This document shows positions 26,782-35,548 of a stretch of 64,000 nt of DNA, piece by piece. Position 1 is the stretch's first letter, and each line of letters starts with the position of its first letter. The stretch is from Mangrovivirga halotolerans. GTDB taxonomy: Bacteria > Bacteroidota > Bacteroidia > Cytophagales > Cyclobacteriaceae. The notes beneath the pieces were generated by a model that was not told where the DNA came from, did no database searches, and worked only from the letters and a program-made list of their open reading frames with translations. The stretch spans positions 186,001-250,000 of the forward strand of contig NZ_JAPFQN010000005.1 of NCBI RefSeq assembly GCF_026241165.1, read 5' to 3'. A program made the translations under genes and the position numbers.

Positions 26782-27093
26782 ATGAATCTTATAAAAAACT
26801 ATTCTGATCAGTTGGAAACAGAAGGGACGTTTCTGAAGGATAAAAAGTCAGGGGAATTAAAATCACTTAACGATGTAGTAGGAGAGGACCTGAATAAATA
26901 TGAGGTTATAAAAGTAGATAAAAGTGTCGTTTTAAACGATGCGGCTCAAAAACTATTTGGAAAAGATCTGGAAAAGATAAATGGAAAAGATTACTATAAT
27001 CTTTTAAAAATGTTCCTGGCCTTTCGTTCTTCACTCAAACAAAAAGTTTATCAGCAGGAAAAAAAGATAGGAGTTAAAATAGAAGTTAGATAA
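26782..27093 (+). CDS. Small cytosolic protein, unknown function
   Basis: 103 residues, Lys-rich, no signal peptide or membrane helix. The order is a short helix (LIKNYSDQLETEGTFL), a central beta/loop part (YEVIKVDKSVVLNDAAQKLFGKDLEKINGKDYYN) and a basic C-terminal helix (FLAFRSSLKQKVYQQEKK). Both ends of the gene are well separated from neighbours. I do not recognise a family. The ATG is the first in-frame start. Confidence 0.55.
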   Translation: MNLIKNYSDQLETEGTFLKDKKSGELKSLNDVVGEDLNKYEVIKVDKSVVLNDAAQKLFGKDLEKINGKDYYNLLKMFLAFRSSLKQKVYQQEKKIGVKIEVR

Positions 27094-27211
27094 TATTTTT
27101 ATTTATCCGACCCGGCATCCATGTTTATAAAATAGAATTTTATTTATTGGATATGTTTTTCATTATCAAGATATAACTAATAACTTTATTCTATTACAGA
27201 ATCACTATGGA

Positions 27212-28261
27212 ATGAACTCTAAACTTAGCATTAGAAACATATTTTTTGGACTTGGCACATTAATTATCATAATTTTTTGCTTAAGCACAGCAAGAAATAT
27301 ACTCATTCCTGTAACCTGGGCATTACTCTTTTCTTTTCTTTTGATTCCTCTTGTTAATTACCTGGAATCTAAAAAATTCAATCGTGCATTAGCAATTATA
27401 ATAGCTGAATTATTATTCTTTATTGTGGTTCTTGCAGTGTTTGGTGTGCTCACCATGGAAGTCGTCAACATTACCAAGGATCTCCCGGAAATTTCAGATA
27501 AATTCACAAAATCAGTAAATGACATCAATGACTTTATAGGTGACATCCCTTATATTACTCCTGATCAGTTTGATCTGGTAACTTTTATCAAATCTAAACT
27601 GGATTCTATTTTCAAATGGCTTTCAACTAAACTTACAAGTGTTGGCAATACATTAGTTGACCTTGGATTAATGCCGATTTTTATTTACTTCTTTCTTTAT
27701 TATCGTGAAATCCCTTCCCGGTTTGTCAATCGAAAATATAGTGATGATAAGTACTCTGAGATCATAGTGATTTTTGGCAAAATTAAAGAGATGATCAATG
27801 ATTACCTTCGAGGTTTAATTTGGCTTACTATTGCTCTTGCTATCCTTGACTATATCATATTGGTTATTCTTGGAATTGAATATGCTCTGTTCTTTGCTGT
27901 ATTTATCGCTGTAATGAACTTATTACCATATATAGGCAACTTCATTGCTATGTTGATAGTAGTTGGATTTACTTTTGTAACCAATGATAGTACATTGACA
28001 CTTTTTCTTGTGATCGGATTATTATGGTTATCTAATATGGCTCAGGAAAATATTTTCAGGCCATGGCTAGTCGGTTCTTCTACGAGTATTAATGCTTTAG
28101 CTATCTTAATGTCAGTATTGGTTGGTGCTATGATCTGGGGCGTATCCGGAATGATTTTATTTGTTCCAATAATAGGTGTTTTAAAGATAATTTTTGAAGC
28201 AATTCCCGAGCTATCACCATATTCTGTCTTCCTAGAAGATAAGCCCGGGAGTAAAGACTAA
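27212..28261 (+). CDS. AI-2E-family transporter (PerM/YdiK-like permease)
   Basis: 349 residues with about eight membrane helices in the AI-2E pattern: a pair near the start (FFGLGTLIIIIFCLSTARNILIPVTWALLFSFLLIPLVNYLES), a soluble stretch at about residues 90-135, then helices containing YFFLYYREIPSRF and the typical AVMNLLPYIGNFIAML, closing with ALAILMSVLVGAMIWGVSGMILFVPIIGVLKI. Members include exporters of autoinducer-2 and Na+/H+ antiporters; the substrate here is unknown. Convergent with the SIMPL gene, with only 3 bases between the stops. Confidence 0.9.
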   Translation: MNSKLSIRNIFFGLGTLIIIIFCLSTARNILIPVTWALLFSFLLIPLVNYLESKKFNRALAIIIAELLFFIVVLAVFGVLTMEVVNITKDLPEISDKFTKSVNDINDFIGDIPYITPDQFDLVTFIKSKLDSIFKWLSTKLTSVGNTLVDLGLMPIFIYFFLYYREIPSRFVNRKYSDDKYSEIIVIFGKIKEMINDYLRGLIWLTIALAILDYIILVILGIEYALFFAVFIAVMNLLPYIGNFIAMLIVVGFTFVTNDSTLTLFLVIGLLWLSNMAQENIFRPWLVGSSTSINALAILMSVLVGAMIWGVSGMILFVPIIGVLKIIFEAIPELSPYSVFLEDKPGSKD

Positions 28262-28264
28262 ATT

Positions 28265-28990
28265 TTATTGGACAATTTCAAATGTTATTATTACTTCTTT
28301 AGCTAAAGTAATATTATCAGGATTCATCTGGCTTGTTTCATTACTTTGATCCATAGACGCCGATCTCATAGATGCTGCTTCATATCTCATCGGCTGAGGA
28401 AAATTATTTTCATTTATCCCATATCTGATTTCCATCACTTTACCAATCTCAACACCTGAAGATTCAGCTAAAACTTCAGCTTTTAATCGGGCATCATTTA
28501 CAGATGATTTAATCAACTCGTCTTCTAGTGATCGCCTTTTCTCTTTACTTAATCCAAATGAAATCGAAATTTCAGGCTCTGCCTCTGAACCAGTCCCCGT
28601 ATTGATGGCATTCAATAACTTTTCCTTAGTAAAATTAAATGTTATTTCCAGGCTTTGTGTTCCTACATAGCCACTATCAGTTCTCGTCCCTCTATTATAT
28701 ACTACATTTTTATTTACCCTGAAATTGGAGGTTTTTAGTTCCTTCTTATCAAAACCCTGTTCTGATAAATCTCTGACTAAAATATTAATTCGCTTATTCA
28801 AATCATCAACAGCATCAGCATAATTCATTTTTTTAGAAAGGATATCAAACCTAACAGTAGTTTCATCCGGTAACGTCTCTATTTCTGCATTACCCTTTAC
28901 AATAATCTTAGACATATTATCCTGGCTATAAGCATTAGTTGAACCAAAGAAAAGTACAACTAAAAAACAATATTTTATTAGCTTTTTCAT
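28265..28990 (-). CDS. Exported SIMPL-domain (DUF541) protein
   Basis: 241 residues with a signal peptide (MKKLIKYCFLVVLFFGSTNAYSQ), then a SIMPL domain: KIIVKGNAEIETLPDETTVRFDI at the start, a middle part with helical segments, and AKEVIITFEI at the end. The family (E. coli YggE-like, BP26) is periplasmic, forms ring-like oligomers and is linked to oxidative stress in some bacteria, but its function is not settled. Monocistronic. Confidence 0.88.
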   Translation of the reverse strand: MKKLIKYCFLVVLFFGSTNAYSQDNMSKIIVKGNAEIETLPDETTVRFDILSKKMNYADAVDDLNKRINILVRDLSEQGFDKKELKTSNFRVNKNVVYNRGTRTDSGYVGTQSLEITFNFTKEKLLNAINTGTGSEAEPEISISFGLSKEKRRSLEDELIKSSVNDARLKAEVLAESSGVEIGKVMEIRYGINENNFPQPMRYEAASMRSASMDQSNETSQMNPDNITLAKEVIITFEIVQ

Positions 28991-29090
28991 AAATATTTAA
29001 AGTTATTTCTCTCAATTAATCAATTAAATCATTAAATTATTATAGTTATGTATTCAACTAACTACTATCAAAAATATAAATACCAATTTT

Positions 29091-29831
29091 ATGCCAAGTT
29101 CTAATAATAAATACAAAACGTTGTCTATAATATTGATAATTCTTTTATTGTTTGCTTCCATATTCATTTTCACAGATTCTGAAAATGACGATTATGATGA
29201 AGCTTATAAGCAACAAGTGGATAGCCTGACCAATGAGAATAATAAATTAAATGATCAGATAACAGAAATGAAAGCTGCACTGTTAATTCCACATGATAAT
29301 AAATTAAAGAACAATTTAGACAATGACACCTCCAATGACTCCCAAGGATTTAAAGAAGGCAATCTGAATGTCGAAGAAAAAAATGTTGTTGATTTGGTCA
29401 ATAAAATGCATCAGGGATATGAACAGCTAAATGAAACAGGAGACCCTGAGGTAGTTCTTAAATATTTTACTCCCAGGCATTCGACCAATGAGGTTTCTAT
29501 AAACGTCAATAATATCCCATCTGTAAAAAACCATAATACGAACAACTTCAAGGAACATCTACAATCCCTGGCAAATGTCGAAGGTCTGGAAATCCAATTA
29601 GGGAAACCATATTTTAAAAATATCTATGTCAGAGAGAATATATTTAACACTCATTATGTAGCTAATTTAACTGTAAGGTTAAAAGGCGAAGTAGTTGAGG
29701 AAGCTGTATTAATAGCAACAATTTCAGGGGAGAAAAAGGGTAATGACTGGAGGATTGGTAATTTTTCCTGGATGAAATTTGATCAGTTTGGAAATTTCAG
29801 GTTGAGTGAAGGAAATTCTGCTCAACAATAA
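29091..29831 (+). CDS. Membrane-anchored protein with coiled coil and NTF2-like C-terminal part
   Basis: 246 residues. One N-terminal membrane helix (TLSIILIILLLFASIFIF, residues about 11-28), a short acidic and coiled-coil stretch (DEAYKQQVDSLTNENNKLNDQI, residues about 38-60), an Asn/Asp-rich linker, then a domain starting EEKNVVDLVNKMHQGYEQLN that reads like an NTF2/SnoaL-type alpha+beta fold, ending in WRIGNFSWMKFDQFGNFRL. The domain call is a guess from the pattern. The bulk of the protein should face the periplasm. No neighbour on the same strand. Function unknown. Confidence 0.62.
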   Translation: MPSSNNKYKTLSIILIILLLFASIFIFTDSENDDYDEAYKQQVDSLTNENNKLNDQITEMKAALLIPHDNKLKNNLDNDTSNDSQGFKEGNLNVEEKNVVDLVNKMHQGYEQLNETGDPEVVLKYFTPRHSTNEVSINVNNIPSVKNHNTNNFKEHLQSLANVEGLEIQLGKPYFKNIYVRENIFNTHYVANLTVRLKGEVVEEAVLIATISGEKKGNDWRIGNFSWMKFDQFGNFRLSEGNSAQQ

Positions 29832-29944
29832 TTCATATAAATAACTCTCATTACAGAGACAATACCCCTTGACTAGAATCCGATAAATCATCTAAATCAC
29901 TTTAATACTAAAAGAAAGGGCATTTTTAAGCTAAAGGCATAAAA

Positions 29945-29969
29945 AAAGCCACTCGATTTGAGTGGCTTT
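29945..29969 (-). terminator. Terminator of tRNA-Asp (downstream copy)
   Basis: 10-bp stem AAAGCCACTC / GAGTGGCTTT with a 5-base loop; on the minus strand it is followed by a T run. The same hairpin follows the other tRNA-Asp copy at 30590-30614. Confidence 0.85.
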
Positions 29970-29978
29970 ATTAGGAGG

Positions 29979-30052
29979 CGGTCTGGACGAGACTCGAACT
30001 CGCGACCCCCTGCGTGACAGGCAGGTATTCTAACCAACTGAACTACCAGACC
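29979..30052 (-). tRNA. tRNA-Asp (anticodon GTC), copy 2
   Basis: 74 bases on the minus strand. Acceptor GGTCTGG / CCAGACC pairs fully; anticodon stem CCTGC / GCAGG with loop CTGTCAC gives GTC; T-arm contains GTTCGAGTC. Discriminator G; CCA not encoded (CCT follows). Identical over all 74 bases to the copy at 30624-30697. Confidence 0.95.
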
Positions 30053-30087
30053 CTCTTTTTTAATTGTTCCTTCCGTTGAAGGTGATG

Positions 30088-30118
30088 CAAAAGTATGTAC
30101 ATGAATTTAATTATGCAA
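30088..30118 (-). promoter_or_regulatory. Promoter of tRNA-Asp copy 2
   Basis: On the minus strand TACTTTTG (30095-30088) fits TAnnTTTG, with TTG (30118-30116) 20 bases upstream. The same layout precedes copy 1. Confidence 0.7.
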
Positions 30119-30265
30119 CAGACTTTTTATAAAAATATATCAGAAAATTAAATCTAATTCTCATCTGTTTGATTACCTTCTATTTACAATTAAACTTTTT
30201 TACTAAAACATTTTTAATAAAGCGATTTTTTTCAATGTGACTGCCTGTTCGTCATCGGCTCGAAC

Positions 30266-30559
30266 TCAGTGAATCAATTTTAAATAACTGGATTCATCTA
30301 CCAATTCTTTTCTATTTTTCTTAAGAAAATTAATAAGCCGTTGTCGGCTCAAATTCTTCAACTTCTTTTCAAGCACCATTGCTTCAGACCGACTATCTTT
30401 TCTTGTTTTCCAGATAAGTAACCAGGGCAGGTATTTCTTAGTCGATTTTTCCAGACCCTGATTATGCCTTTTTAATCTTTCATCTAGATCACTGGTTTGG
30501 CCTTTGTAAAATATATCATGAGTAGGACTGTATAAAACATATACATACAAGGCATTCAT
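30266..30559 (-). CDS. GIY-YIG nuclease-domain protein between two tRNA-Asp genes
   Basis: With the ATG at 30559 the product has 97 residues and is a complete single GIY-YIG domain of the UPF0213/YhbQ type: LYVYVLYSPTHDIFYKGQTSD holds the VYVLYS and YKGQT core, DERLKRHN carries the conserved Arg, and SEAMVLEKKLKN the metal-binding Glu. The frame stays open upstream through the tRNA-Asp gene, but that part is only antisense-free read-through of tRNA sequence (the familiar GGREFESRPDR wording) and is not protein. The gene sits between two identical tRNA-Asp copies in the same direction. It may nick DNA; a mobile or repair role is open. Confidence 0.82.
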   Translation of the reverse strand: MNALYVYVLYSPTHDIFYKGQTSDLDERLKRHNQGLEKSTKKYLPWLLIWKTRKDSRSEAMVLEKKLKNLSRQRLINFLKKNRKELVDESSYLKLIH

Positions 30560-30589
30560 AGTTTTATATTTACTTGATTGACATAAAAA

Positions 30590-30614
30590 AAAGCCACTCG
30601 ATTTGAGTGGCTTT
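30590..30614 (-). terminator. Terminator of tRNA-Asp copy 1
   Basis: Same AAAGCCACTC / GAGTGGCTTT hairpin as at 29945-29969, between the tRNA and the GIY-YIG gene, so the nuclease gene would need read-through or its own promoter. Confidence 0.85.
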
Positions 30615-30623
30615 ATTAGGAGG

Positions 30624-30697
30624 CGGTCTGGACGAGACTCGAACTCGCGACCCCCTGCGTGACAGGCAGGTATTCTAACCAACTGAACTACCAGACC
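30624..30697 (-). tRNA. tRNA-Asp (anticodon GTC), copy 1
   Basis: 74-base minus-strand cloverleaf identical to the copy at 29979-30052: full acceptor pairing, anticodon loop CTGTCAC (GTC), discriminator G, no encoded CCA. Own promoter upstream at 30730-30760 and terminator at 30590-30614. Confidence 0.95.
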
Positions 30698-30729
30698 CTC
30701 TATATTTTCCCTTTCTTAAAAAGGTGATG

Positions 30730-30760
30730 CAAAGGTATGTTGATGATTTTATATTTGCAA
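30730..30760 (-). promoter_or_regulatory. Promoter of tRNA-Asp copy 1
   Basis: On the minus strand TACCTTTG (30737-30730) fits TAnnTTTG, and TTG (30760-30758) lies 20 bases upstream, the same spacing as for copy 2. Confidence 0.7.
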
Positions 30761-30870
30761 CACTAAATGAGCAAAAATAACTACAATTGACTAAAATATT
30801 TTTTATTTAATTGCATATCAGTAATTTAGAAAAAGCGAAAAATTATGTTAGTTCAAACAAGCTAATCAAT

Positions 30871-30878
30871 TAACTTTG
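30871..30878 (+). promoter_or_regulatory. Candidate -7 element of the accA promoter
   Basis: TAACTTTG fits TAnnTTTG exactly, 23 bases before the accA ATG. The -33 position (TTAG at 30848-30851, 19 bases upstream) matches only 3 of 4. Confidence 0.4.
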
Positions 30879-30901
30879 CATTAAACCATTTGAATAATTA
30901 A

Positions 30902-31846
30902 ATGCTCGACTTTGAAAAACCAATAGCAGAATTAGAAGCTAAATTATCGGACATGACCAAGATCGCCAGTGAGAGCGGTGTCAATATGGATGAAACTATA
31001 AAATCATTGGAAAACAAGATTGAGGACTTGAAAAAGGACACATTTGCAAATCTTACAAGATGGCAGAGAGTCCAGCTTTCACGCCACCCAGACAGACCAT
31101 ACACTCTTGATTACATATATGAATTAACAGATGACTTTGTTGAATTACATGGAGACCGATCGGTATCTGACGACAAAGCAATGGTAGGTGGTTTTGGAAC
31201 AATAAGTGGAAAGACATACATGCTCATTGGTCAGCAGAAAGGTAGAAATACCAAACAGCGTCAGATGAGAAACTTCGGGATGGCAAATCCTGAAGGATAT
31301 CGTAAAGCTTTAAGGCTTATGAAGCTTGCTGAAAAGTTCAATAAACCTATAATTACTTTTATTGATACGCCTGGTGCATTTCCTGGTATCGAAGCTGAAG
31401 AAAGAGGACAAGGAGAGGCAATCGCCAAAAACCTTAGAGAAATGTTTATGCTTAAGGTTCCTGTCATTTGCCTCATCATTGGAGAAGGTGCTTCAGGCGG
31501 TGCCTTAGGAATAGGGATAGGAGACAGGGTCTTAATGCTTGAAAACACATGGTATTCTGTGATTTCTCCTGAATCTTGTTCATCAATTCTCTGGAGAAGC
31601 TGGGATTATAAAGAACAAGCAGCAGAAGCACTTAAATTGACTGCTGGTGATATGAAATCATTTAAGATGATAGATGGTATCGTAAAAGAACCTCTGGGCG
31701 GTGCTCATACTGATTTCAAAAAAATGTCTTCAACTCTTAAAAGGACAATCACAAAAACGACTAATGAACTCGAAACTCTTACTCCTGAAGAGCGGATCAA
31801 TCAAAGAATTGATAAGTTTTCTCAAATGGGAGTTTTTAATGAGTAA
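30902..31846 (+). CDS. accA: Acetyl-CoA carboxylase carboxyltransferase subunit alpha
   Basis: Carboxyltransferase alpha subunit of the first step of fatty-acid synthesis, transferring CO2 from biotin to acetyl-CoA with AccD. 314 residues, as in E. coli. Hallmarks: [15 protein letters not shown] helical start, [34 protein letters not shown], and [31 protein letters not shown], which lines the biotin/acyl-CoA site. Stand-alone with its own terminator; accD and accBC are not in the window. Confidence 0.97.
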   Translation: MLDFEKPIAELEAKLSDMTKIASESGVNMDETIKSLENKIEDLKKDTFANLTRWQRVQLSRHPDRPYTLDYIYELTDDFVELHGDRSVSDDKAMVGGFGTISGKTYMLIGQQKGRNTKQRQMRNFGMANPEGYRKALRLMKLAEKFNKPIITFIDTPGAFPGIEAEERGQGEAIAKNLREMFMLKVPVICLIIGEGASGGALGIGIGDRVLMLENTWYSVISPESCSSILWRSWDYKEQAAEALKLTAGDMKSFKMIDGIVKEPLGGAHTDFKKMSSTLKRTITKTTNELETLTPEERINQRIDKFSQMGVFNE

Positions 31847-31870
31847 ATTGAAAATAGAACTTATAATTAT

Positions 31871-31896
31871 GGTCAGCTTTTACGCTGACCTTTTTT
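31871..31896 (+). terminator. Terminator of accA
   Basis: Perfect 7-bp stem GGTCAGC / GCTGACC with a 6-base loop and six T, 24 bases after the stop. Confidence 0.9.
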
Positions 31897-31945
31897 ATTA
31901 TTATCGATTTTCAATAGATTTAAGCAACATTTAACCCAATTTAAT

Positions 31946-32785
31946 ATGAACCTTGAAGTTATACATGCCGGTATGTTCAAACTTGACGGAGGGGCTATGT
32001 TTGGAGTAGTACCAAAAGTCTTGTGGAATAAAACCAACCCTGCAGATAGCAATAACCTTATCGATCTCGCCATGAGATGCATGCTGGTAGAATCTGATAA
32101 CAGAAGAATTTTAATAGATACAGGAATTGGTGATAAGCAAAGTGAAAAATTCTTTTCTCATTATTATTTGCACGGAGATAAATCACTGAAAGGATCATTG
32201 AATAAGATCGGATTGAATTTTGAAGATATCACCGATGTTTTTCAAACACATCTTCATTTTGATCATTGCGGTGGATCAGTTAAATATGACCAAAATCAAA
32301 ACTTAGTTCCGGCTTTTAAAAATGCTAAGTACTGGTCACATAGTAGCCATTGGGATTGGGCCACTCATCCAAATGCCCGGGAAAAAGCATCTTTTCTTAA
32401 AGAAAATATTTTACCAATCGAAGAATCAGGCCAGTTAAAATTTGCTAATGATAAGAATGAACCTTTCGATGTATTTGAATATATCACTGTTGATGGACAC
32501 ACTGAAAAGCAAATGCTCCCGGTGATTAACTATAAAGGTCATAAAATTGTGTTTGCTGCTGATTTGATACCAACTTCAAGCCATATACCGATTCCATATG
32601 TAATGGGATATGATGTCAGACCACTAGATACCTTAAAAGAAAAGTCAGAATTTTTAGAAGAAGCTGTAGAAAACAACTATATTCTATTCTTTGAACACGA
32701 TCCTGTGGTGGAATGCTGTACTCTTAAAAAGACCGAAAGAGGGGTTCGTGTGGATGAAAAATTTAAACTTTCTGAAATAAGTTAA
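31946..32785 (+). CDS. MBL-fold metallohydrolase
   Basis: 279 residues of the metallo-beta-lactamase fold with zinc motif THLHFDH (H102, H104, D106, H107), a later KIVFAADLIP with the bridging Asp, and a late FEHDP His. The layout resembles quorum-quenching lactonases and other small-ester hydrolases, but the substrate cannot be told. First gene of a four-gene operon; its stop overlaps the patatin start by one base. No signal peptide, so cytosolic. Confidence 0.88.
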   Translation: MNLEVIHAGMFKLDGGAMFGVVPKVLWNKTNPADSNNLIDLAMRCMLVESDNRRILIDTGIGDKQSEKFFSHYYLHGDKSLKGSLNKIGLNFEDITDVFQTHLHFDHCGGSVKYDQNQNLVPAFKNAKYWSHSSHWDWATHPNAREKASFLKENILPIEESGQLKFANDKNEPFDVFEYITVDGHTEKQMLPVINYKGHKIVFAADLIPTSSHIPIPYVMGYDVRPLDTLKEKSEFLEEAVENNYILFFEHDPVVECCTLKKTERGVRVDEKFKLSEIS

Positions 32786-33546
32786 TGGCTAATTTCTGTC
32801 TTTCTGGTGGCGGAGTGAAAGGTATTGCTCATCTGGGAGCTTTAAAAGCACTTCAGGAAAATGGTGTGAAGTTCGAATCATTCTCTGGAACTAGCTTTGG
32901 AGCCCTTGTAGCTTGTGCAGTCAATTTTGGTCTGGATTACCAGGATTTTCTAGACAGAACTAAAAGTTTTTCTTTATTCGATCCAAAAGGTATTGCTTGG
33001 AGTAAGAGGGGAGTGCTCAATCATAAAAAAGTGATGAATGTACTCAAAGATACCTTTGGAAATACTAAACTGGAAGATCTCAATAATGAAACATGGATAT
33101 GTTATACAGATTTTGATGAAGGTAGGCCAGTATATGTAAACAAAGGACCCCTTGTTGAAGCTCTTTCAGCTACCATGTCCATTCCGGGAATGTTTTTACC
33201 GGTTAAAATAAATGGTAAAAACTGCTATGATGGAGGACTTACTGATAATTTACCTGTAACTCCTCTTATCAATTCAGGAAAAAAACCAATAGTAGGTTTA
33301 AATTGCAACCCAAGAAAATCTACTGGAGAAAAAACTAATATCAGAGATATTCTGGAAAGAACCTTTTTACTGGTAGTAAATGGAAATGTTACGCCACAAA
33401 CTGAAAAATGCGACATTTATCTGGAACTGGAACCTATGGCCAATGTAAGAGCAATAGATTTTAAATCAGTAGACAAAGCATTTAATGAAGGTTACCAGTT
33501 TACAAAAGACAATATTGACAAGTTTGAAACAATAATACCCAAATAG
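32785..33546 (+). CDS. Patatin-like phospholipase
   Basis: 253 residues with the three patatin marks: oxyanion loop SGGGVKGIAH at the N terminus, nucleophile GTSFG (S37), and the catalytic Asp in YDGGLTDNLP (D149). Such enzymes remove acyl chains from lipids using a Ser-Asp dyad. No signal peptide is seen. Overlaps the MBL gene by one base and abuts hutU directly. Probably a cytosolic lipase acting on membrane or storage lipid; exact substrate unknown. Confidence 0.92.
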   Translation: MANFCLSGGGVKGIAHLGALKALQENGVKFESFSGTSFGALVACAVNFGLDYQDFLDRTKSFSLFDPKGIAWSKRGVLNHKKVMNVLKDTFGNTKLEDLNNETWICYTDFDEGRPVYVNKGPLVEALSATMSIPGMFLPVKINGKNCYDGGLTDNLPVTPLINSGKKPIVGLNCNPRKSTGEKTNIRDILERTFLLVVNGNVTPQTEKCDIYLELEPMANVRAIDFKSVDKAFNEGYQFTKDNIDKFETIIPK

Positions 33547-35547
33547 ATGAGTGCTGAAGATTTTAAAACAGAAATCCGGCAAGGAATTCCGGATAAATTA
33601 CCCCCAAAAAAAACACGAAGCGAAAAATATAGTCATGCTCCGGTCAGAAAGGATATTCTTTCTGACAGAGAAAAAAAATTAGCAATTAAAAATGCGCTCA
33701 GGTATTTTGATCCTAAATTCCATGAAGAACTAGCACCTGAGTTTGCTGATGAGCTCAATAAATATGGCAGGATTTACATGTATCGGTTTATGCCTGATTA
33801 TGAAATGTATGCACGACCGATTGAAGATTATCCGGCAAGCTCAAGACAAGCAGCAGCGATAATGCTGATGATCCAGAATAATCTTGACCCTGCTGTTGCC
33901 CAACATCCTGAAGAACTAATAACTTATGGAGGAAATGGAGCTGTTTTTCAAAACTGGGCTCAATACAGACTAACGATGCAATACCTGTCTGTTATGTCTG
34001 ATGATCAAACACTTCATATGTATTCTGGTCACCCAATGGGCCTCTTCCCTTCATCAGCAGATGCTCCACGAGTGGTTGTCACTAACGGTATGATGATACC
34101 AAATTACAGTAGTCAGGATGACTGGGAAAGATACAATGCTTTAGGGGTAACTCAATATGGGCAAATGACTGCAGGATCATATATGTATATCGGTCCCCAG
34201 GGAATTGTTCACGGTACAACCATTACAGTATTAAATGCAATTAGAAAAATAGATAAAGACGGCTCAGGCACTGGCGGAAAACTATTCGTTACTTCAGGAC
34301 TTGGTGGTATGAGTGGTGCACAACCTAAAGCAGGAAATATCGCAGGATGTGTAAGTATAACTGCTGAAATCAATCCTCTCGCTGCAAAAAAGAGACATGA
34401 GCAAGGTTGGGTAGATGAAATTGAATCAGACCTGGCTACTTTGATGAAGAAAGTTGAGTCAGACAGAAAGGATAAAAAAGCCCGTTCTTATGCTTATTTA
34501 GGAAATATAGTAGACCTGTGGGAATATTTAAATGAAAATAATATTTCTGTAGATCTTGGATCTGATCAAACTTCACTGCATAACCCATGGGCTGGTGGTT
34601 ATTATCCTGTAGGCTATTCTTTCGAAGAATCTAATGAAATGATGGCTAAGGATCCTGAAAAGTTTAAAAAAGCCGTGAAAGATTCTTTATTACGACAGAT
34701 TCAGGCTATTAATAAATTATCAGGCAAAGGTATGTATTTCTTTGATTATGGTAATGCTTTTCTACTTGAAGCTTCAAGAGCAGGAGCAGATATCATTAAA
34801 GATAATGGTGAATTCACCTATCCTTCTTATGTTCAGGATATAATGGGACCAATGTGTTTTGATTATGGATTTGGACCATTTAGGTGGGTTTGTACATCAG
34901 GGAAGCCTGAGGATCTGAATTATACAGATAAACTTGCGTCTGCTGTCTTGAAAGAACAAAAGAAAACTGCAGATAAAGAGATTAGCACTCAGATTGATGA
35001 CAATATAACATGGATAGATGCAGCTGGAGAGAATAAATTGGTAGTTGGCTCTCAGGCAAGGATATTATATGCAGATGCAAAAGGCCGCATGGCAATAGCA
35101 AAAGCGTTTAATGATGCCATTAGAGAAGGTAAAATCGGTCCTGTAGTGCTTGGTAGAGATCATCACGATGTATCAGGAACTGATTCTCCTTACAGAGAAA
35201 CCTCAAACATTTATGATGGGTCCCGCTTCACTGCAGACATGGCTATCCAAAACGTAATCGGTGATAGTTTCAGAGGAGCAACATGGGTCTCAATCCATAA
35301 CGGCGGAGGAGTTGGTTGGGGTGAAGTAATAAATGGTGGTTTCGGAATGCTTCTTGATGGAACAAATCAAGCTGAAAACCGGTTAAATTCAATGTTATTT
35401 TATGATGTAAATAACGGTATCTCAAGGCGAGCCTGGGCTGGTAATGATGGTGCTTTATTTGCAATTAAAGAGGCCATGAAAAATAATCCATCACTCATGG
35501 TAACTATACCGAATAAGGCAGATGAAGATTTACTAAATAATTTATAA
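33547..35547 (+). CDS. hutU: Urocanate hydratase
   Basis: Second step of histidine breakdown: converts urocanate to imidazolone propionate with tightly bound NAD+. The 666 residues belong to the longer version of the family (typical E. coli-like forms have about 555). Hallmarks: YGGNGAVFQNWAQYRL, LYMYSGHP-type run HMYSGHPMGLFPS, TAGSYMYIGPQGIVHGTT, GLGGMSGAQPKAG for NAD, and GDSFRGATWVSIHNGGGVGWGE. It starts on the base after the patatin stop, so it is co-translated with lipid enzymes; hutH, hutI and hutG are not in the window. Confidence 0.96.
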   Translation: MSAEDFKTEIRQGIPDKLPPKKTRSEKYSHAPVRKDILSDREKKLAIKNALRYFDPKFHEELAPEFADELNKYGRIYMYRFMPDYEMYARPIEDYPASSRQAAAIMLMIQNNLDPAVAQHPEELITYGGNGAVFQNWAQYRLTMQYLSVMSDDQTLHMYSGHPMGLFPSSADAPRVVVTNGMMIPNYSSQDDWERYNALGVTQYGQMTAGSYMYIGPQGIVHGTTITVLNAIRKIDKDGSGTGGKLFVTSGLGGMSGAQPKAGNIAGCVSITAEINPLAAKKRHEQGWVDEIESDLATLMKKVESDRKDKKARSYAYLGNIVDLWEYLNENNISVDLGSDQTSLHNPWAGGYYPVGYSFEESNEMMAKDPEKFKKAVKDSLLRQIQAINKLSGKGMYFFDYGNAFLLEASRAGADIIKDNGEFTYPSYVQDIMGPMCFDYGFGPFRWVCTSGKPEDLNYTDKLASAVLKEQKKTADKEISTQIDDNITWIDAAGENKLVVGSQARILYADAKGRMAIAKAFNDAIREGKIGPVVLGRDHHDVSGTDSPYRETSNIYDGSRFTADMAIQNVIGDSFRGATWVSIHNGGGVGWGEVINGGFGMLLDGTNQAENRLNSMLFYDVNNGISRRAWAGNDGALFAIKEAMKNNPSLMVTIPNKADEDLLNNL

Positions 35548-35548
35548 A

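Larger units (their letters stand above)
29942..30763. repeat. Direct duplication of a tRNA-Asp transcription unit
   Basis: About 110 bases (terminator, 9-base spacer and tRNA) are nearly identical at 29942-30056 and 30586-30701, differing only in the A-run length. Similarity continues, diverged, through the promoters (GGTGATGCAAAAGTATG at 30081 against GGTGATGCAAAGGTATG at 30723). The copies are 645 bases apart and enclose the GIY-YIG gene. Confidence 0.85.

Noticed and set aside
30233-30265. T-arm-like GAGTTCGAGCC just after the GIY-YIG stop (minus strand), possible third tRNA remnant
   Set aside because: Only about 11 bases resemble a T-loop; no acceptor or anticodon arm can be found, so it may be chance.
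30560-30682. N-terminal extension of the GIY-YIG protein
   Set aside because: It would translate the tRNA-Asp gene and its terminator; the domain starts at the ATG at 30559.
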